From Dreissena polymorpha (lineage: Eukaryota > Mollusca > Bivalvia > Myida > Dreissenidae), in the NCBI RefSeq assembly GCF_020536995.1, contig NC_068359.1, positions 87,036,697-87,100,696 of the forward strand: a DNA stretch of 64,000 nt, written 5' to 3'. Position numbers and translations under genes: made by a program. Shown here in pieces: positions 1-8,721 of the stretch. Each line of letters opens with the position of its first letter. Within the stretch, counting starts at the first letter, position 1. The notes under the pieces are model-generated. The model worked only from the letters and a program-made list of their open reading frames with translations. It was not told where the DNA came from and made no database searches.

Positions 1-56
1 TATTTGCGTTAATACGTGTTTGTTATCGTAGTTACGCATTTATTTGCGTTAATACG
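1..56. repeat. Short direct repeat TATTTGCGTTAATACG
   Basis: The 16-mer TATTTGCGTTAATACG occurs at 1-16 and again at 41-56. It looks like the edge of a repeat that continues to the left of the window. Confidence 0.5.
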
Positions 57-70
57 ACTTCGAACTATTT

Positions 71-502
71 TTATGTCCCCGACCACTATATTGGGGGACA
101 TATTGTTTTTGCTCTGTCTGTTGGTTTGTTGCTTTTTTGTTTGTGTGTGTGTTTGTTTGTTTGCGTCAAACTTTAACATTTGCCATAACTTTTGCAATAT
201 GGAAGATATTTACGCAACTTCATATATGGCATGCATGTGTATCTCATGGAGCTGCACATTTTCAGTGCTGAAAGGTCAAGGTCAATGTCATCCTTCAAGG
301 TCAAAGGTCATATATATGGGTCAAAATCGCTCATTTAATGTACACTTTTGCAATATTGAAGATAGCAACTTGATATTTGGCATGCATGTGTATCTCATGG
401 AGCTGCACATTTTGAGAAGTGAAAGGTCAAGGTCAAGGTCATCCTTCAAGGTCAAATACTAAATATATGGGGACATAGTGTTTCACAAACATATCGTGTT
501 TT
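71..502. mobile_element. AAGGTCA-type interspersed element, short copy
   Basis: The left end is a hairpin-like block (ATGTCCCC ... GGGGGACAT) followed by CTGTCTGTTGGT. Two to three copies of a ~150-bp unit follow, containing GGCATGCATGTGTATCTCAT and AAGGTCAAGGTCA. The right end is TTTCACAAACATATCGTG. The same architecture is seen in the larger copy at 17766-19366. A hairpin at one end, a short GTCTGT microsatellite and a tandem core resemble non-autonomous Helitron/Helentron-derived elements of bivalves; the family assignment is inference. Confidence 0.7.
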
Positions 503-1125
503 TTTTAAATAATTTTTAGTGGTACTAATGGACTTTCGTTCTTTTCTGATGTTAGTTGTTTGGACAATTTTCTGAGTAGGCTAAATTTTCCAGTATGTAT
601 GCATAGAGCTGGTGTCACATTGTTAAGGAAATTGGCCGCCTTCAACTTTTGATGCCATGTTTGTGTTTATGTCTAGAAATTATGCAAGTATACATTGACT
701 GGATACATATGTACTTTTTCCTGATTAGGAAACTATTTTTCCCAATCAGGAAACCACTGAAACTGTCAATTCCGATAGTTTCCCGATAGGGAAATTTGGT
801 TTTCTAATTCCGGAAACCACTGATTTTACCATGTTTACGTAGATTATACAAATTTTGGAACTATATTGAAAGAAAACCAGGGCCTTAAAAACAATTTGCA
901 CGGTAAAAAATTAGATATGTAAGTCCTCTACAGAAAGAAAGTGTTGATTTTTTGTATATTAAAGTTTACCCCAAGCCCATTTTCTGAACCCACAATAAAA
1001 TTGCTTTTTTATGTCCCGATCGAGAATAAAAATGCAAAGTTTGTCCATGAGTTTCCCGATCAGGAAACCAATATGGGGATTCCCCTAATTTCCCCGAACA
1101 GGAAGTTTCTTCCACTTCAATACCC
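503..1125. other. Gene-free stretch with dispersed GATCAGGAAACC motifs
   Basis: No gene is visible. From about 720 to 1110 several variants of TTTCCCGATCAGGAAACC recur (around 727, 745, 779, 1054 and 1095), many as imperfect palindromes of the form TTTCC...GGAAA. This suggests an old decayed repeat. Confidence 0.4.
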
Positions 1126-1395
1126 AGCTGGGTATACGACCTTGGCTCAATATTTGCAATAGTTTGAATACCCAATACCCAGCATGGTATCCGAACTTAG
1201 CTTGATATTTGCTCAAGTTCGAATGTCCGATAGCAAGCTATGTATTCGTCTATGGCCTGATATGTGCTTAAGTTCAAATGTCCAATTTACAGATGATTAT
1301 TCGACCTTGGCATGATATTCGTTCAAGTTCGAATTTGGCTCGGTATTCGCTAAAATTCAAATACCCAATATGCAATCGTGTATTCAATGTTCGCT
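1126..1395. repeat. Degenerate ~55-bp tandem repeat
   Basis: About five diverged units can be aligned by eye. Each begins near AATACCCA or AATGTCC, carries CGACCTTGGC in mid-unit and ends in GATATTTGCTCAAGTTCG. Unit length drifts between about 48 and 58 bp. Confidence 0.55.
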
Positions 1396-2085
1396 ATATA
1401 TTTGATTAATATAAGTTCTGGATTCAGAATAACCAGACCCGATAAAATGAAACCAGATCAAGTATAAAGTACATATCTTGCTTTATCAAAAAGCTTTAGA
1501 GATAGTTAAATTGAGTTTATCATTCAGATTATCGTCAGAAGCAGGAATAAGGTTGTAAGAGGAGGGAATTATGTACAAAGCTTGGTTGTCTATGTCCATC
1601 TATAGCCCCACACAAAAGTAAAAGTTAATTTGTTTAAATTGGATAAAAATCAAAAAGCCAATTACAATTAAAATATTATAGCTAAAAACAAGATTCATAA
1701 TGCGAAAAGAAATTTAATCAGAAATAATCAAACGATATGATCTACATACGTCAGTAAGAGTAAACATTATTCGACTTTGACGTAATACGACACCGCGCTC
1801 CTCTTGACATCTGATGCCTTCTAATTTGTAAACGATGTGCTCTCTAAAGCAATCTCTTGCACGATGGTAACATAACATTAACCTCTGTGTTCGGCTCGGA
1901 AAGAAGTCCGTACCAAATAATGGGATTTTAAGTCACATGATCAAAACATTCAAAGTGACACATCAATTAAAATGCGCATTTTAGAATAACTACTTTAAGT
2001 GCTGTATTTCAAGAATTTAAATGGACTTAAACGTGTCACGTATTATTTAATATAGGGTGTACACAACAATGCATAAACAGTTGAA
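1396..2085. other. No recognisable feature
   Basis: AT-rich sequence without a convincing ORF, exon, or repeat edge that I can identify. Confidence 0.5.
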
Positions 2086-2158
2086 TCTGTGTTAAGCGAC
2101 CACATATGGGAGGCAGCAGAACTGACCACTTACAGCAGGTGGCTTCTTAATAGAGGTG
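2086..2158. repeat. Left half of a 17-bp GACCGCTTAATACAGGT-like tandem array
   Basis: Units GACCACTTACAGCAGGT (2124-2140) and GGCTTCTTAATAGAGGT (2141-2157) stand head to tail, with a more degenerate copy to the left. The array resumes at 7959 beyond the LINE, so the LINE appears to have inserted into it. Confidence 0.55.
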
Positions 2159-2167
2159 CATTTGCAC

Positions 2168-2177
2168 TATAAAAGGT
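2168..2177 (+). promoter_or_regulatory. TATA-like box in the LINE 5' region
   Basis: CTATAAAAGG lies about 190 bp upstream of the ORF1 ATG and about 10 bp inside the inferred 5' end. LINE promoters are usually internal and TATA-less, so this may be chance. Confidence 0.25.
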
Positions 2178-2366
2178 CATTTCGGATATTAAAATATCAT
2201 AAATATATAATGTTCATGACGTTACTTCCGGCATAACAAGTTTTAAAAAGCTCCGTTAAATTATGCGCTTTATCTAAGATTTTACAGAAAATAACAATGA
2301 TATCAATGTGAAATTTAATGTAAATAATAGAGTATTTGACAGCGGTCATTTTGATACCAATTGAAC

Positions 2367-4475
2367 ATGGCAGAACGGATACAGAATTGCGCGTTGATCG
2401 CTACAAAAAAATCCGGACTTGAAACAACAAGTGGACCGATGGAAACAAGAGACTACGAGTTAAATAGTGAAAAGGCAATGAGAAAGAAACTCTATGCGAC
2501 CACAAGGGACCACGCGATTGTCAAGGTGACTGGTGGTGGGCTGAAAATCGAATTTAGTACTGGTATGTATGAACTTTTCAAAAGCTGTGCTGATGAGTTT
2601 TACCAGTCTGAAACTTTGAAATTTAAATGTCAAAAAACATCAGTGTATGATAATATTGGTAGTTTAGTGGAAACTAAATACAGGCTATCATCCGGAAGAA
2701 ATGGTGTGTATACAATTAACTTGTATCACACAAAATGTTCGTGTCTGGTTAATGGGAAAATGGTGAATCAGTTTGCGGAAAGTGACTTATTAGAAATCAT
2801 ACAACTCACTTCAAATAAATTAATAACAGAAAACTTGACCGTCGATGAAGTGAACGCAAAATTTCAAGAAATTCTTCAAGAATGCATGCTAGTGTTGACA
2901 AATAAACAAACTGAAGAAAAAGATGTATGTTGTTTGAGACCGGAAATAAATGATTTCAATTTCATGGTAAATACCAAGCAACCTGAACATTTCGAATCGG
3001 TGTTAAAAGTTCAACACGTGAAAATTGACGCAAGTACTCAAACGGAGAGCACTGGGATTGAATTTGATTTTGAAACACTTTTTTGTTTGATTCAAACCAT
3101 TCAAAAGTCTGTAAGTGATATGCGCAAAGATGTATGTGAGCACAGCTTAAACACCAATCGCGGATTCAATGAGATGAAAGACATTATCCATAGTGTAAAA
3201 GTAATTAGTACAACGAATTCCCGAGGTACGGAAGACAAATGCGATTGTTTACAGGAAAACGTTCAAGACCTGAAGCAAACACTCGACCAATTAAATATAT
3301 CTGTACAGAAAAAATTTCAATCGCTCGGAGATATACTTAAGGCAAACTCCCTACCAAGTGTTCTTTCCAAAGGTTATAGGAATGGCTCTGTAGAAGCAAC
3401 AAGTAAACGGATGTCCGATGATTCCGTTGAAAATGGCACATTACTAGAAACCGAACAAATGACACTTGAGCCTAGCCCACAAGCGATCTCCGATATACAA
3501 GAAAGTACTGTGCATTTTGAAGAAGAAACCAATAAAGGCGAGCATAGATCGAACATTACGCCACAAACGTCGAAGACGTTACTGATTGGAGATTCAATTT
3601 TGAGAGGCATAAATAAGCGAGGATTATGCGAATCTGTGGACATATGCACTTTGCCAGGGAAGACAATGCTGGATATCTGTGAAAAGCTGCGAAAAATGAA
3701 TATCTTTGACTTATCAAAAATAATAATATTTGCTGGTGGGAATGATGTCTCGAATGGCCAGCCAATTTCAATAATCAAAGATGTAATCTTGCAGACTTCG
3801 CAATGCATTCAAGATCAAACAAATTGTGAAATATTTATTTGTAAAATAAGTCCTCGACGTGATGTTGATGTACGCGATTTCAACTCAATGCTAGAAGATG
3901 TATCAAGCGAACTTCCGGTAAAGCTGATCGATTGTTATAATTGTTTTGTGTACGGAAACGGACAATTGGCGAATCGACTATTCAGACCTGATGGAATTCA
4001 CCCAAGTAATTATGGATCAAGTTCACTTGTGGCAGCAATCAATGAAGTAGTGCATATAACTAAGAAAAGAATGCAGCAGCAACAACAACAACATCGTCAA
4101 CTTGATCAAAATCAGCGGAGGCGAACTTCTAACGGTGACTTCAAAAACGGGCATCGTGAATACCGGAGCGCTAAACCGAACTTCCAATACGGGCTTCATG
4201 GCTTTAGGAACGGGCATCGTGACTTCCGGAACGGTTATCATGACTTCCGGAAAGGGCATCATGACTTCCGTAATGGGCACCATAACTTCTTCAGGCAGCA
4301 TGATCTAAGGAACGCACACCTGGACACCCGGAGTGAATATCAGGATTGTCATAATGAAAATCGTGACTTCCGGTACGTTCGTCGACACGTCAATCATGAA
4401 AACAGTCGACACTGCACGAACTGTGGACGTCAAAATCATGTTACACGTGACTGCAGACTACCCAAAAGACAATAG
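2367..4475 (+). CDS. LINE ORF1 protein with SGNH esterase domain and CCHC zinc knuckle
   Basis: The frame is open from a TTG at 2361, but the ATG at 2367 in context AACATGG is the sensible start, giving about 702 residues. Numbering from the TTG, residues ~115-150 hold a conserved-looking block (YHTKCSCLVNGKMVNQF). Residues ~240-330 are a likely coiled region. Residues ~405-565 are an SGNH hydrolase fold with GDSILRG (410), GGND (459) and DGIHP (544). Residues ~593-660 are a run of (F/Y)RNGHxDFR-like heptad-sized repeats rich in His, Arg and Asn. Residues 685-698 form a C-X2-C-X4-H-X4-C knuckle (CTNCGRQNHVTRDC). ORF1 proteins bind the element RNA, and esterase-bearing ORF1s are known in CR1/L2-type LINEs. 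It ends with a single TAG, after which the same frame is open into ORF2. Confidence 0.85.
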   Translation: MAERIQNCALIATKKSGLETTSGPMETRDYELNSEKAMRKKLYATTRDHAIVKVTGGGLKIEFSTGMYELFKSCADEFYQSETLKFKCQKTSVYDNIGSLVETKYRLSSGRNGVYTINLYHTKCSCLVNGKMVNQFAESDLLEIIQLTSNKLITENLTVDEVNAKFQEILQECMLVLTNKQTEEKDVCCLRPEINDFNFMVNTKQPEHFESVLKVQHVKIDASTQTESTGIEFDFETLFCLIQTIQKSVSDMRKDVCEHSLNTNRGFNEMKDIIHSVKVISTTNSRGTEDKCDCLQENVQDLKQTLDQLNISVQKKFQSLGDILKANSLPSVLSKGYRNGSVEATSKRMSDDSVENGTLLETEQMTLEPSPQAISDIQESTVHFEEETNKGEHRSNITPQTSKTLLIGDSILRGINKRGLCESVDICTLPGKTMLDICEKLRKMNIFDLSKIIIFAGGNDVSNGQPISIIKDVILQTSQCIQDQTNCEIFICKISPRRDVDVRDFNSMLEDVSSELPVKLIDCYNCFVYGNGQLANRLFRPDGIHPSNYGSSSLVAAINEVVHITKKRMQQQQQQHRQLDQNQRRRTSNGDFKNGHREYRSAKPNFQYGLHGFRNGHRDFRNGYHDFRKGHHDFRNGHHNFFRQHDLRNAHLDTRSEYQDCHNENRDFRYVRRHVNHENSRHCTNCGRQNHVTRDCRLPKRQ

Positions 4476-7400
4476 GTTACTGATGACAGACGTACTACAT
4501 CGTTATATAGCACAAATAAATTTGACATTCTTTCGTCGGTATGTAACCAATGTGACTCGCACAAATGTAAGTGTAGTTTAATTATTGCTAATGATGATAC
4601 AAATCAACATAAACCACATTGCTTAAGATTGAATAATATTAAATGTAGCACAATAAATAATTTAGACACTGATATATCATCCCTGGATAGTAACGTTCTT
4701 ATGGAATCTCACATACAATCTACTTTAAAATGTAACATAAATAATGATTATTATATTCCATTTACATATAAAGGTTTGCATATTATGCATTTGAATATCC
4801 AACATTTATTGCCTAAATTGGATGAAATTCGTGTTTACTTACACGAAAATAGTTCTTTAGATATAGTAGGCTTTTGTGAAACATTTTTAAATGATAAAAC
4901 GGAGATTAATACAATATCCATTTCCGGTTACAGCATTGTAAGACGTGATAGGGCTATTTCTGCTGGAGGCGGTATAATAGTTTATATAAAAGATAGCATC
5001 TCTTTTGTACGTAAACATGATTTAGAAAGTGACGATATTGAATCTATTTGGCTAAAAATCAACATTGTAAAGTACAAACCATATCTAATTAACTTTGTTT
5101 ATCGCCCACCAAATAGCCCTCAATCTTGGATTGACTCATTTGAATTACAGATAAATAAGGCAGACATGGAAGATTGTAATATGTATTCAACCGGGGATTT
5201 TAATTTTCATTGTTTAAGCCAAAACATATTTAACAATAAGAAATGGGAAAAACTTATCACTGATTTTAATTTAAAACAACACGTGTCTTTTCCAACAAGG
5301 GTTACGGAACGTTCATCATCAATATTAGACCATTTGTATTCAAAATATGACAACATTTCTGAGATAATCATACCAAAAATAGGCATAAGTGACCATTACC
5401 CAGTAGTTTTTACATTAAGCGTCAAAGGTAAAATTGTTAAAACAGATGATCATAAAATTATTAAGTACAGATGTTTTAACAAATTTAATGAAATCAATTT
5501 TCAAAATGACTTAGCAAATGCTAATTTTGATATGGTTGAAACAATAGAGGATGCTAATGAGGCATTTGAAGTATTTTATAACATATTAAACTCAGTCCTT
5601 AATAAGAATGCCCCTATCAAATATAAAAAAGTGAAGAGATTACAACAACCTGGTTGGTACAACGAAAACGTAAAACAAGCAAGGTCTTTAAGGGATAAAT
5701 ATAAACGTGAATCTAATTGGCCACAATATAAGTTGTGGCGTAATAAATGTAACAGTGCAATCAAAATGGCTAAAAAAGAATATTTTTCGAATGCGGTACA
5801 AAACAAAACAAGTGCGAAATCGCTCTGGAAAACTATTAAATTAGCATCAAATGAACACACAGAATCCTCTATTTTGCCAAATGTAATAAGGAAGGATGAT
5901 CGGATAATATCTGGTAAAACAAATGTAGCTAATGCACTTAATGATCACTTTGTTGACATCTCGAAACTTATTAAAAAGACTAAATTTGCTGAACACGATT
6001 TCCACTCACTAAAAACATATCTGGATGCTAAGCTAGAGTCTAAGCATTTCTCTGTTCAGTTTATTACCACATCAGAAGTTAGTACTTTAATTAATCAACT
6101 TCATTCAAACAAATCTGCTGGGGCTGATGGTATAGGACCCAGCATTATTAAACTTTGCAAAGATTTCATTATACAACCAATCACTGCTCTTATAAATAAC
6201 TGTATATCACATGGAACCTTTCCCGACATGCTTAAAATTGCAAACGTAATACCTTTATACAAGGGTGGATCGGTAGAAGATCCCAATAATTATAGACCAA
6301 TATCACTTTTACCTACTATATCTAAAATATTTGAAAAGCATATAGCTAAACAATTGCATATATATCTAGAATCTACAGGTCTATTAAACAAAACCCAGTC
6401 GGGTTTTCGCAAATATCATTCTTGTCAAACAGCATTGATTAATATAGTTGATTCATGTCTTAAACAAATTGATAATGGAAATCTGGTAGGTACAATTTTC
6501 TTGGATTTTAAAAAAGCATTTGATCTTGTGGACCATAGGGTTCTTTTACACAAATTAAAACTTTATCATTTTAATGATAGTTCATGCGACCTATTTTCTT
6601 CATATCTCCGCAATCGATTTCAGTTTATCAAAGCAGAAAACACTACCTCTACTTGTAAAAGCATCATTGCTGGTGTTCCCCAAGGATCTATTTTAGGACC
6701 TCTTCTATTTCTTATTTACGTTAATGATCTTTCGCTAGATCTTACATGTGATTCTGCAATGTATGCTGATGATACAACATTGCACACTGTGGGAACAAAT
6801 ATTCAAACACTTCAAAATAAGCTACAAACAAATCTTTCAATTGTAAATGATTGGTGCCAAACTAATAACATGATTATTAATCCACTAAAAACTACTTGTA
6901 TGGTATTAGGGTCAAAACGGAAAGCTCAAAACATGACAGATCTAAAACTTAAAATTTCAGATACAGTGATCAAAACAGTAAATTGTCAAAAACTTCTTGG
7001 CCTTTATATTGACAATACTCTATCTTGGAAACTACACATTAACAGCGTTTGTTCAAAAATGTCATCACGAATGTTTCTTTTGCAAAAAATAAAACCATAT
7101 TTAACCCTTGAAATGCGTAAGCTCTTCTATAATGGTTATATCTCACCTATATCCGACTACGCATGCGTTACCTGGAGTTCAGCGGCCAAAACGGAAATTA
7201 ATAGAATAGTCAAAATACAAAAGCGTTGTGGTGCACATATTTTAAATAAAAAGTACAGCACAAATTCAAAAACACTATTTAAAGATCTAAAATGGTTGAC
7301 TTTCGAACAGCGTAATCACTATTTCACGTCAGTTATTGTATTTAAAGCATTTCACAATCAAACCCCAACATACATACGTGACCTTTTGACACCATCACAA

Positions 7401-7610
7401 AATATTCACTATAACTTGCGATCTTGCGAAAAGGGGGATTTAAAGCTAGTGCGAATACCAAAAACAAACTATTTCAAACAATCGTTTGAATTTTCTAGCA
7501 AAACAATTTGGAATTCGTTACCCCAATCTATACGTCAAACAAACAATTTAATTACATTTAAGAAAAAATTAAAAGCTTATCTTTCTTCCACACTTTATGA
7601 AATAAACTGA
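4476..7610 (+). CDS. LINE ORF2: APE endonuclease and reverse transcriptase
   Basis: In the frame of ORF1, the codons after the TAG at 4473-4475 are open all the way to TGA at 7608-7610, about 1044 codons. The first ATG is at 4701, so the independent ORF2 would be about 969 residues. The N-terminal extension carries a Cys-rich patch (CNQCDSHKCKC). Numbering from 4629: the APE-type endonuclease spans ~52-262 with LNIQH (~55), CET (~83), GDFNF (~189) and SDHYP (~254). The reverse transcriptase spans ~485-760 with NYRPISLLP, FLDFKKAFDLVDH, GVPQGSILGP and the catalytic YADD (712-715). The C-terminal region (~830-993) shows the usual thumb-like tail with IRQTNNLITFKKKLKAYL. It performs target-primed reverse transcription. 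Whether translation uses re-initiation or stop read-through is open. Confidence 0.88.
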   Translation, partial: VTDDRRTTSLYSTNKFDILSSVCNQCDSHKCKCSLIIANDDTNQHKPHCLRLNNIKCSTINNLDTDISSLDSNVLMESHIQSTLKCNINNDYYIPFTYKGLHIMHLNIQHLLPKLDEIRVYLHENSSLDIVGFCETFLNDKTEINTISISGYSIVRRDRAISAGGGIIVYIKDSISFVRKHDLESDDIESIWLKINIVKYKPYLINFVYRPPNSPQSWIDSFELQINKADMEDCNMYSTGDFNFHCLSQNIFNNKKWEKLITDFNLKQHVSFPTRVTERSSSILDHLYSKYDNISEIIIPKIGISDHYPVVFTLSVKGKIVKTDDHKIIKYRCFNKFNEINFQNDLANANFDMVETIEDANEAFEVFYNILNSVLNKNAPIKYKKVKRLQQPGWYNENVKQARSLRDKYKRESNWPQYKLWRNKCNSAIKMAKKEYFSNAVQNKTSAKSLWKTIKLASNEHTESSILPNVIRKDDRIISGKTNVANALNDHFVDISKLIKKTKFAEHDFHSLKTYLDAKLESKHFSVQFITTSEVSTLINQLHSNKSAGADGIGPSIIKLCKDFIIQPITALINNCISHGTFPDMLKIANVIPLYKGGSVEDPNNYRPISLLPTISKIFEKHIAKQLHIYLESTGLLNKTQSGFRKYHSCQTALINIVDSCLKQIDNGNLVGTIFLDFKKAFDLVDHRVLLHKLKLYHFNDSSCDLFSSYLRNRFQFIKAENTTSTCKSIIAGVPQGSILGPLLFLIYVNDLSLDLTCDSAMYADDTTLHTVGTNIQTLQNKLQTNLSIVNDWCQTNNMIINPLKTTCMVLGSKRKAQNMTDLKLKISDTVIKTVNCQKLLGLYIDNTLSWKLHINSVCSKMSSRMFLLQKIKPYLTLEMRKLFYNGYISPISDYACVTWSSAAKTEINRIVKIQKRCGAHILNKKYSTNSKTLFKDLKWLTFEQRNHYFTSVIVFKAFHNQTPTYIRDLLTPSQNIHYNLRSCEKGDLKLVRIPKTNYFKQSFEFSSKTIWNSLPQSIRQTNNLITFKKKLKAYLSSTLYEIN

Positions 7611-7908
7611 ACATGCTTCATGTTGTTTTAGTAAATAACATTAGTTTAATGTTTAAATACTGTTCTTGCATAAATGGTTATTGTAGTTTTATGTCTGTCA
7701 TTTTGTTTTTAATTATAATATATATCATTATATGTGTATGCATATATGATTCTTTATGTTTTGTTCATATTGCTCAAGATGAAATATGATGTATTTGTTG
7801 TAAATTGTTTCTTGTTAGAAGACCTTGTTGAAAATAAGAAATGTATTATATAAATTGCATATTATGTAATTTCATCTGATGTATTTCTTAACAAGTCTAT
7901 CTTCTTTA

Positions 7909-7946
7909 AATAAAGATTTTATTATTATTATTATTATTATTATTAT
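7909..7946 (+). terminator. LINE polyadenylation signal and (ATT)n tail
   Basis: AATAAA at 7909 is followed directly by TTATT repeats (about ten ATT units). Short tandem-repeat tails instead of poly(A) are normal for CR1/L2/RTE-like LINEs. Confidence 0.8.
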
Positions 7947-7958
7947 GAAAGGTTTTTG

Positions 7959-7998
7959 CTTAATAGAGGTGACCGCTAACACAGGTTGGACTTAATGA
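7959..7998. repeat. Right half of the 17-bp tandem array
   Basis: CTTAATAGAGGT is followed by GACCGCTAACACAGGT and TGGACTTAATGAACTG. These continue the array seen at 2124-2158. Confidence 0.55.
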
Positions 7999-8379
7999 AC
8001 TGTAATTAAGTTGCCCACGCTAATTGCTTTTGATCGTTACCAGATGAGAATATGAGTTCCTCGCTTAGTATCTCGCTTATGACGTAGTAGAAAATAGTCG
8101 TATAATGAACATCATATGTCAACATCAATTTTACCGGCGAGAGCGCAATTAAGTAAGTAGCCAGTTCCCGATTTTGCTAGTTTGTCCTGTCTTAGGTAAG
8201 ATATGTAGCCAGTATTTAGATCTATATAAAGTTGACAGGCGAACTATCGCTTAATGTGGTTTCTACCAGTAAATTCGGTATATATATATATAGAGAGAGA
8301 TGGCTTAATTCTGTTAAATGGTTAGTCAGACATACCTGAGAGGAGAGGATTAATTTAAGTACAAGTCACAAGACAAGTC
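7999..8379. other. No gene; short (TA)n/(GA)n run
   Basis: Nothing coding is seen. A TATATATATATAGAGAGAGA microsatellite sits at about 8281-8300. Confidence 0.5.
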
Positions 8380-8680
8380 AAACCTCGACCAGACACTGAT
8401 AAGCTGTCCACTGCTGCTCTCTCATCTGCCATAACCATTTTGAAGCTGATTGTGCTTGCCTGCAGACATCTGCTATTGCCCGTCTCCTTGCTAAGTACTC
8501 TGTAGGCCTTCACGACTGAATGCCCTGCGAAGCCCCGACTGTCAACCTCCACTGGGAGGTTTCAATTATCTCATCCTTGTCGTTGGCAAGCATCAAGTAG
8601 TGGCTGGTAGTTGACCTTCTTTCTCTCGTGTTCTTCCTCCATTCGCTCTTCCTATGGCACTGTCAGTTCTAGATGATATG
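8380..8680 (-). pseudogene. Relic of a LINE-type polyprotein C-terminus
   Basis: On the minus strand the translation runs YQPLLDACQRQG, then LPVEVDSRGFAGHSVVKAYR, then an ADERAAVDS-containing segment. This matches the C-terminal PVEVGxRGFxGxS region that I recall downstream of the RT in many invertebrate non-LTR elements. A TGA replaces the expected Trp codon between the two blocks, and there are no intact RT motifs around, so it is a dead fragment. The assignment is from memory of the motif. Confidence 0.45.
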
Positions 8681-8721
8681 CTATGATGTGTATTTTCTGG
8701 AAACATCCTGGACATTTATTC

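Larger units (their letters stand above)
2159..7958 (+). mobile_element. LINE, CR1/L2-like group, apparently full length
   Basis: About 5.8 kb with two long open frames (2367-4475 and 4476-7610). It has a 3' UTR with AATAAA at 7909-7914 and a microsatellite tail of about ten ATT units (7917-7946). The 13-mer CTTAATAGAGGTG flanks it at 2146-2158 and 7959-7971, and on both sides the flank belongs to one 17-bp tandem array. An ORF1 with esterase plus CCHC knuckle and an ORF2 with APE endonuclease plus RT fit the CR1/L2-like LINEs. Both frames are uninterrupted, so insertion is recent or the element is still competent. The exact 5' end is uncertain; it is placed just after the 13-mer. Confidence 0.8.

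Noticed and set aside
2361-4475. SGNH esterase frame considered as a host hydrolase gene
   Set aside because: The CCHC knuckle at its end and the ORF2 with endonuclease and RT directly downstream make it a LINE ORF1.
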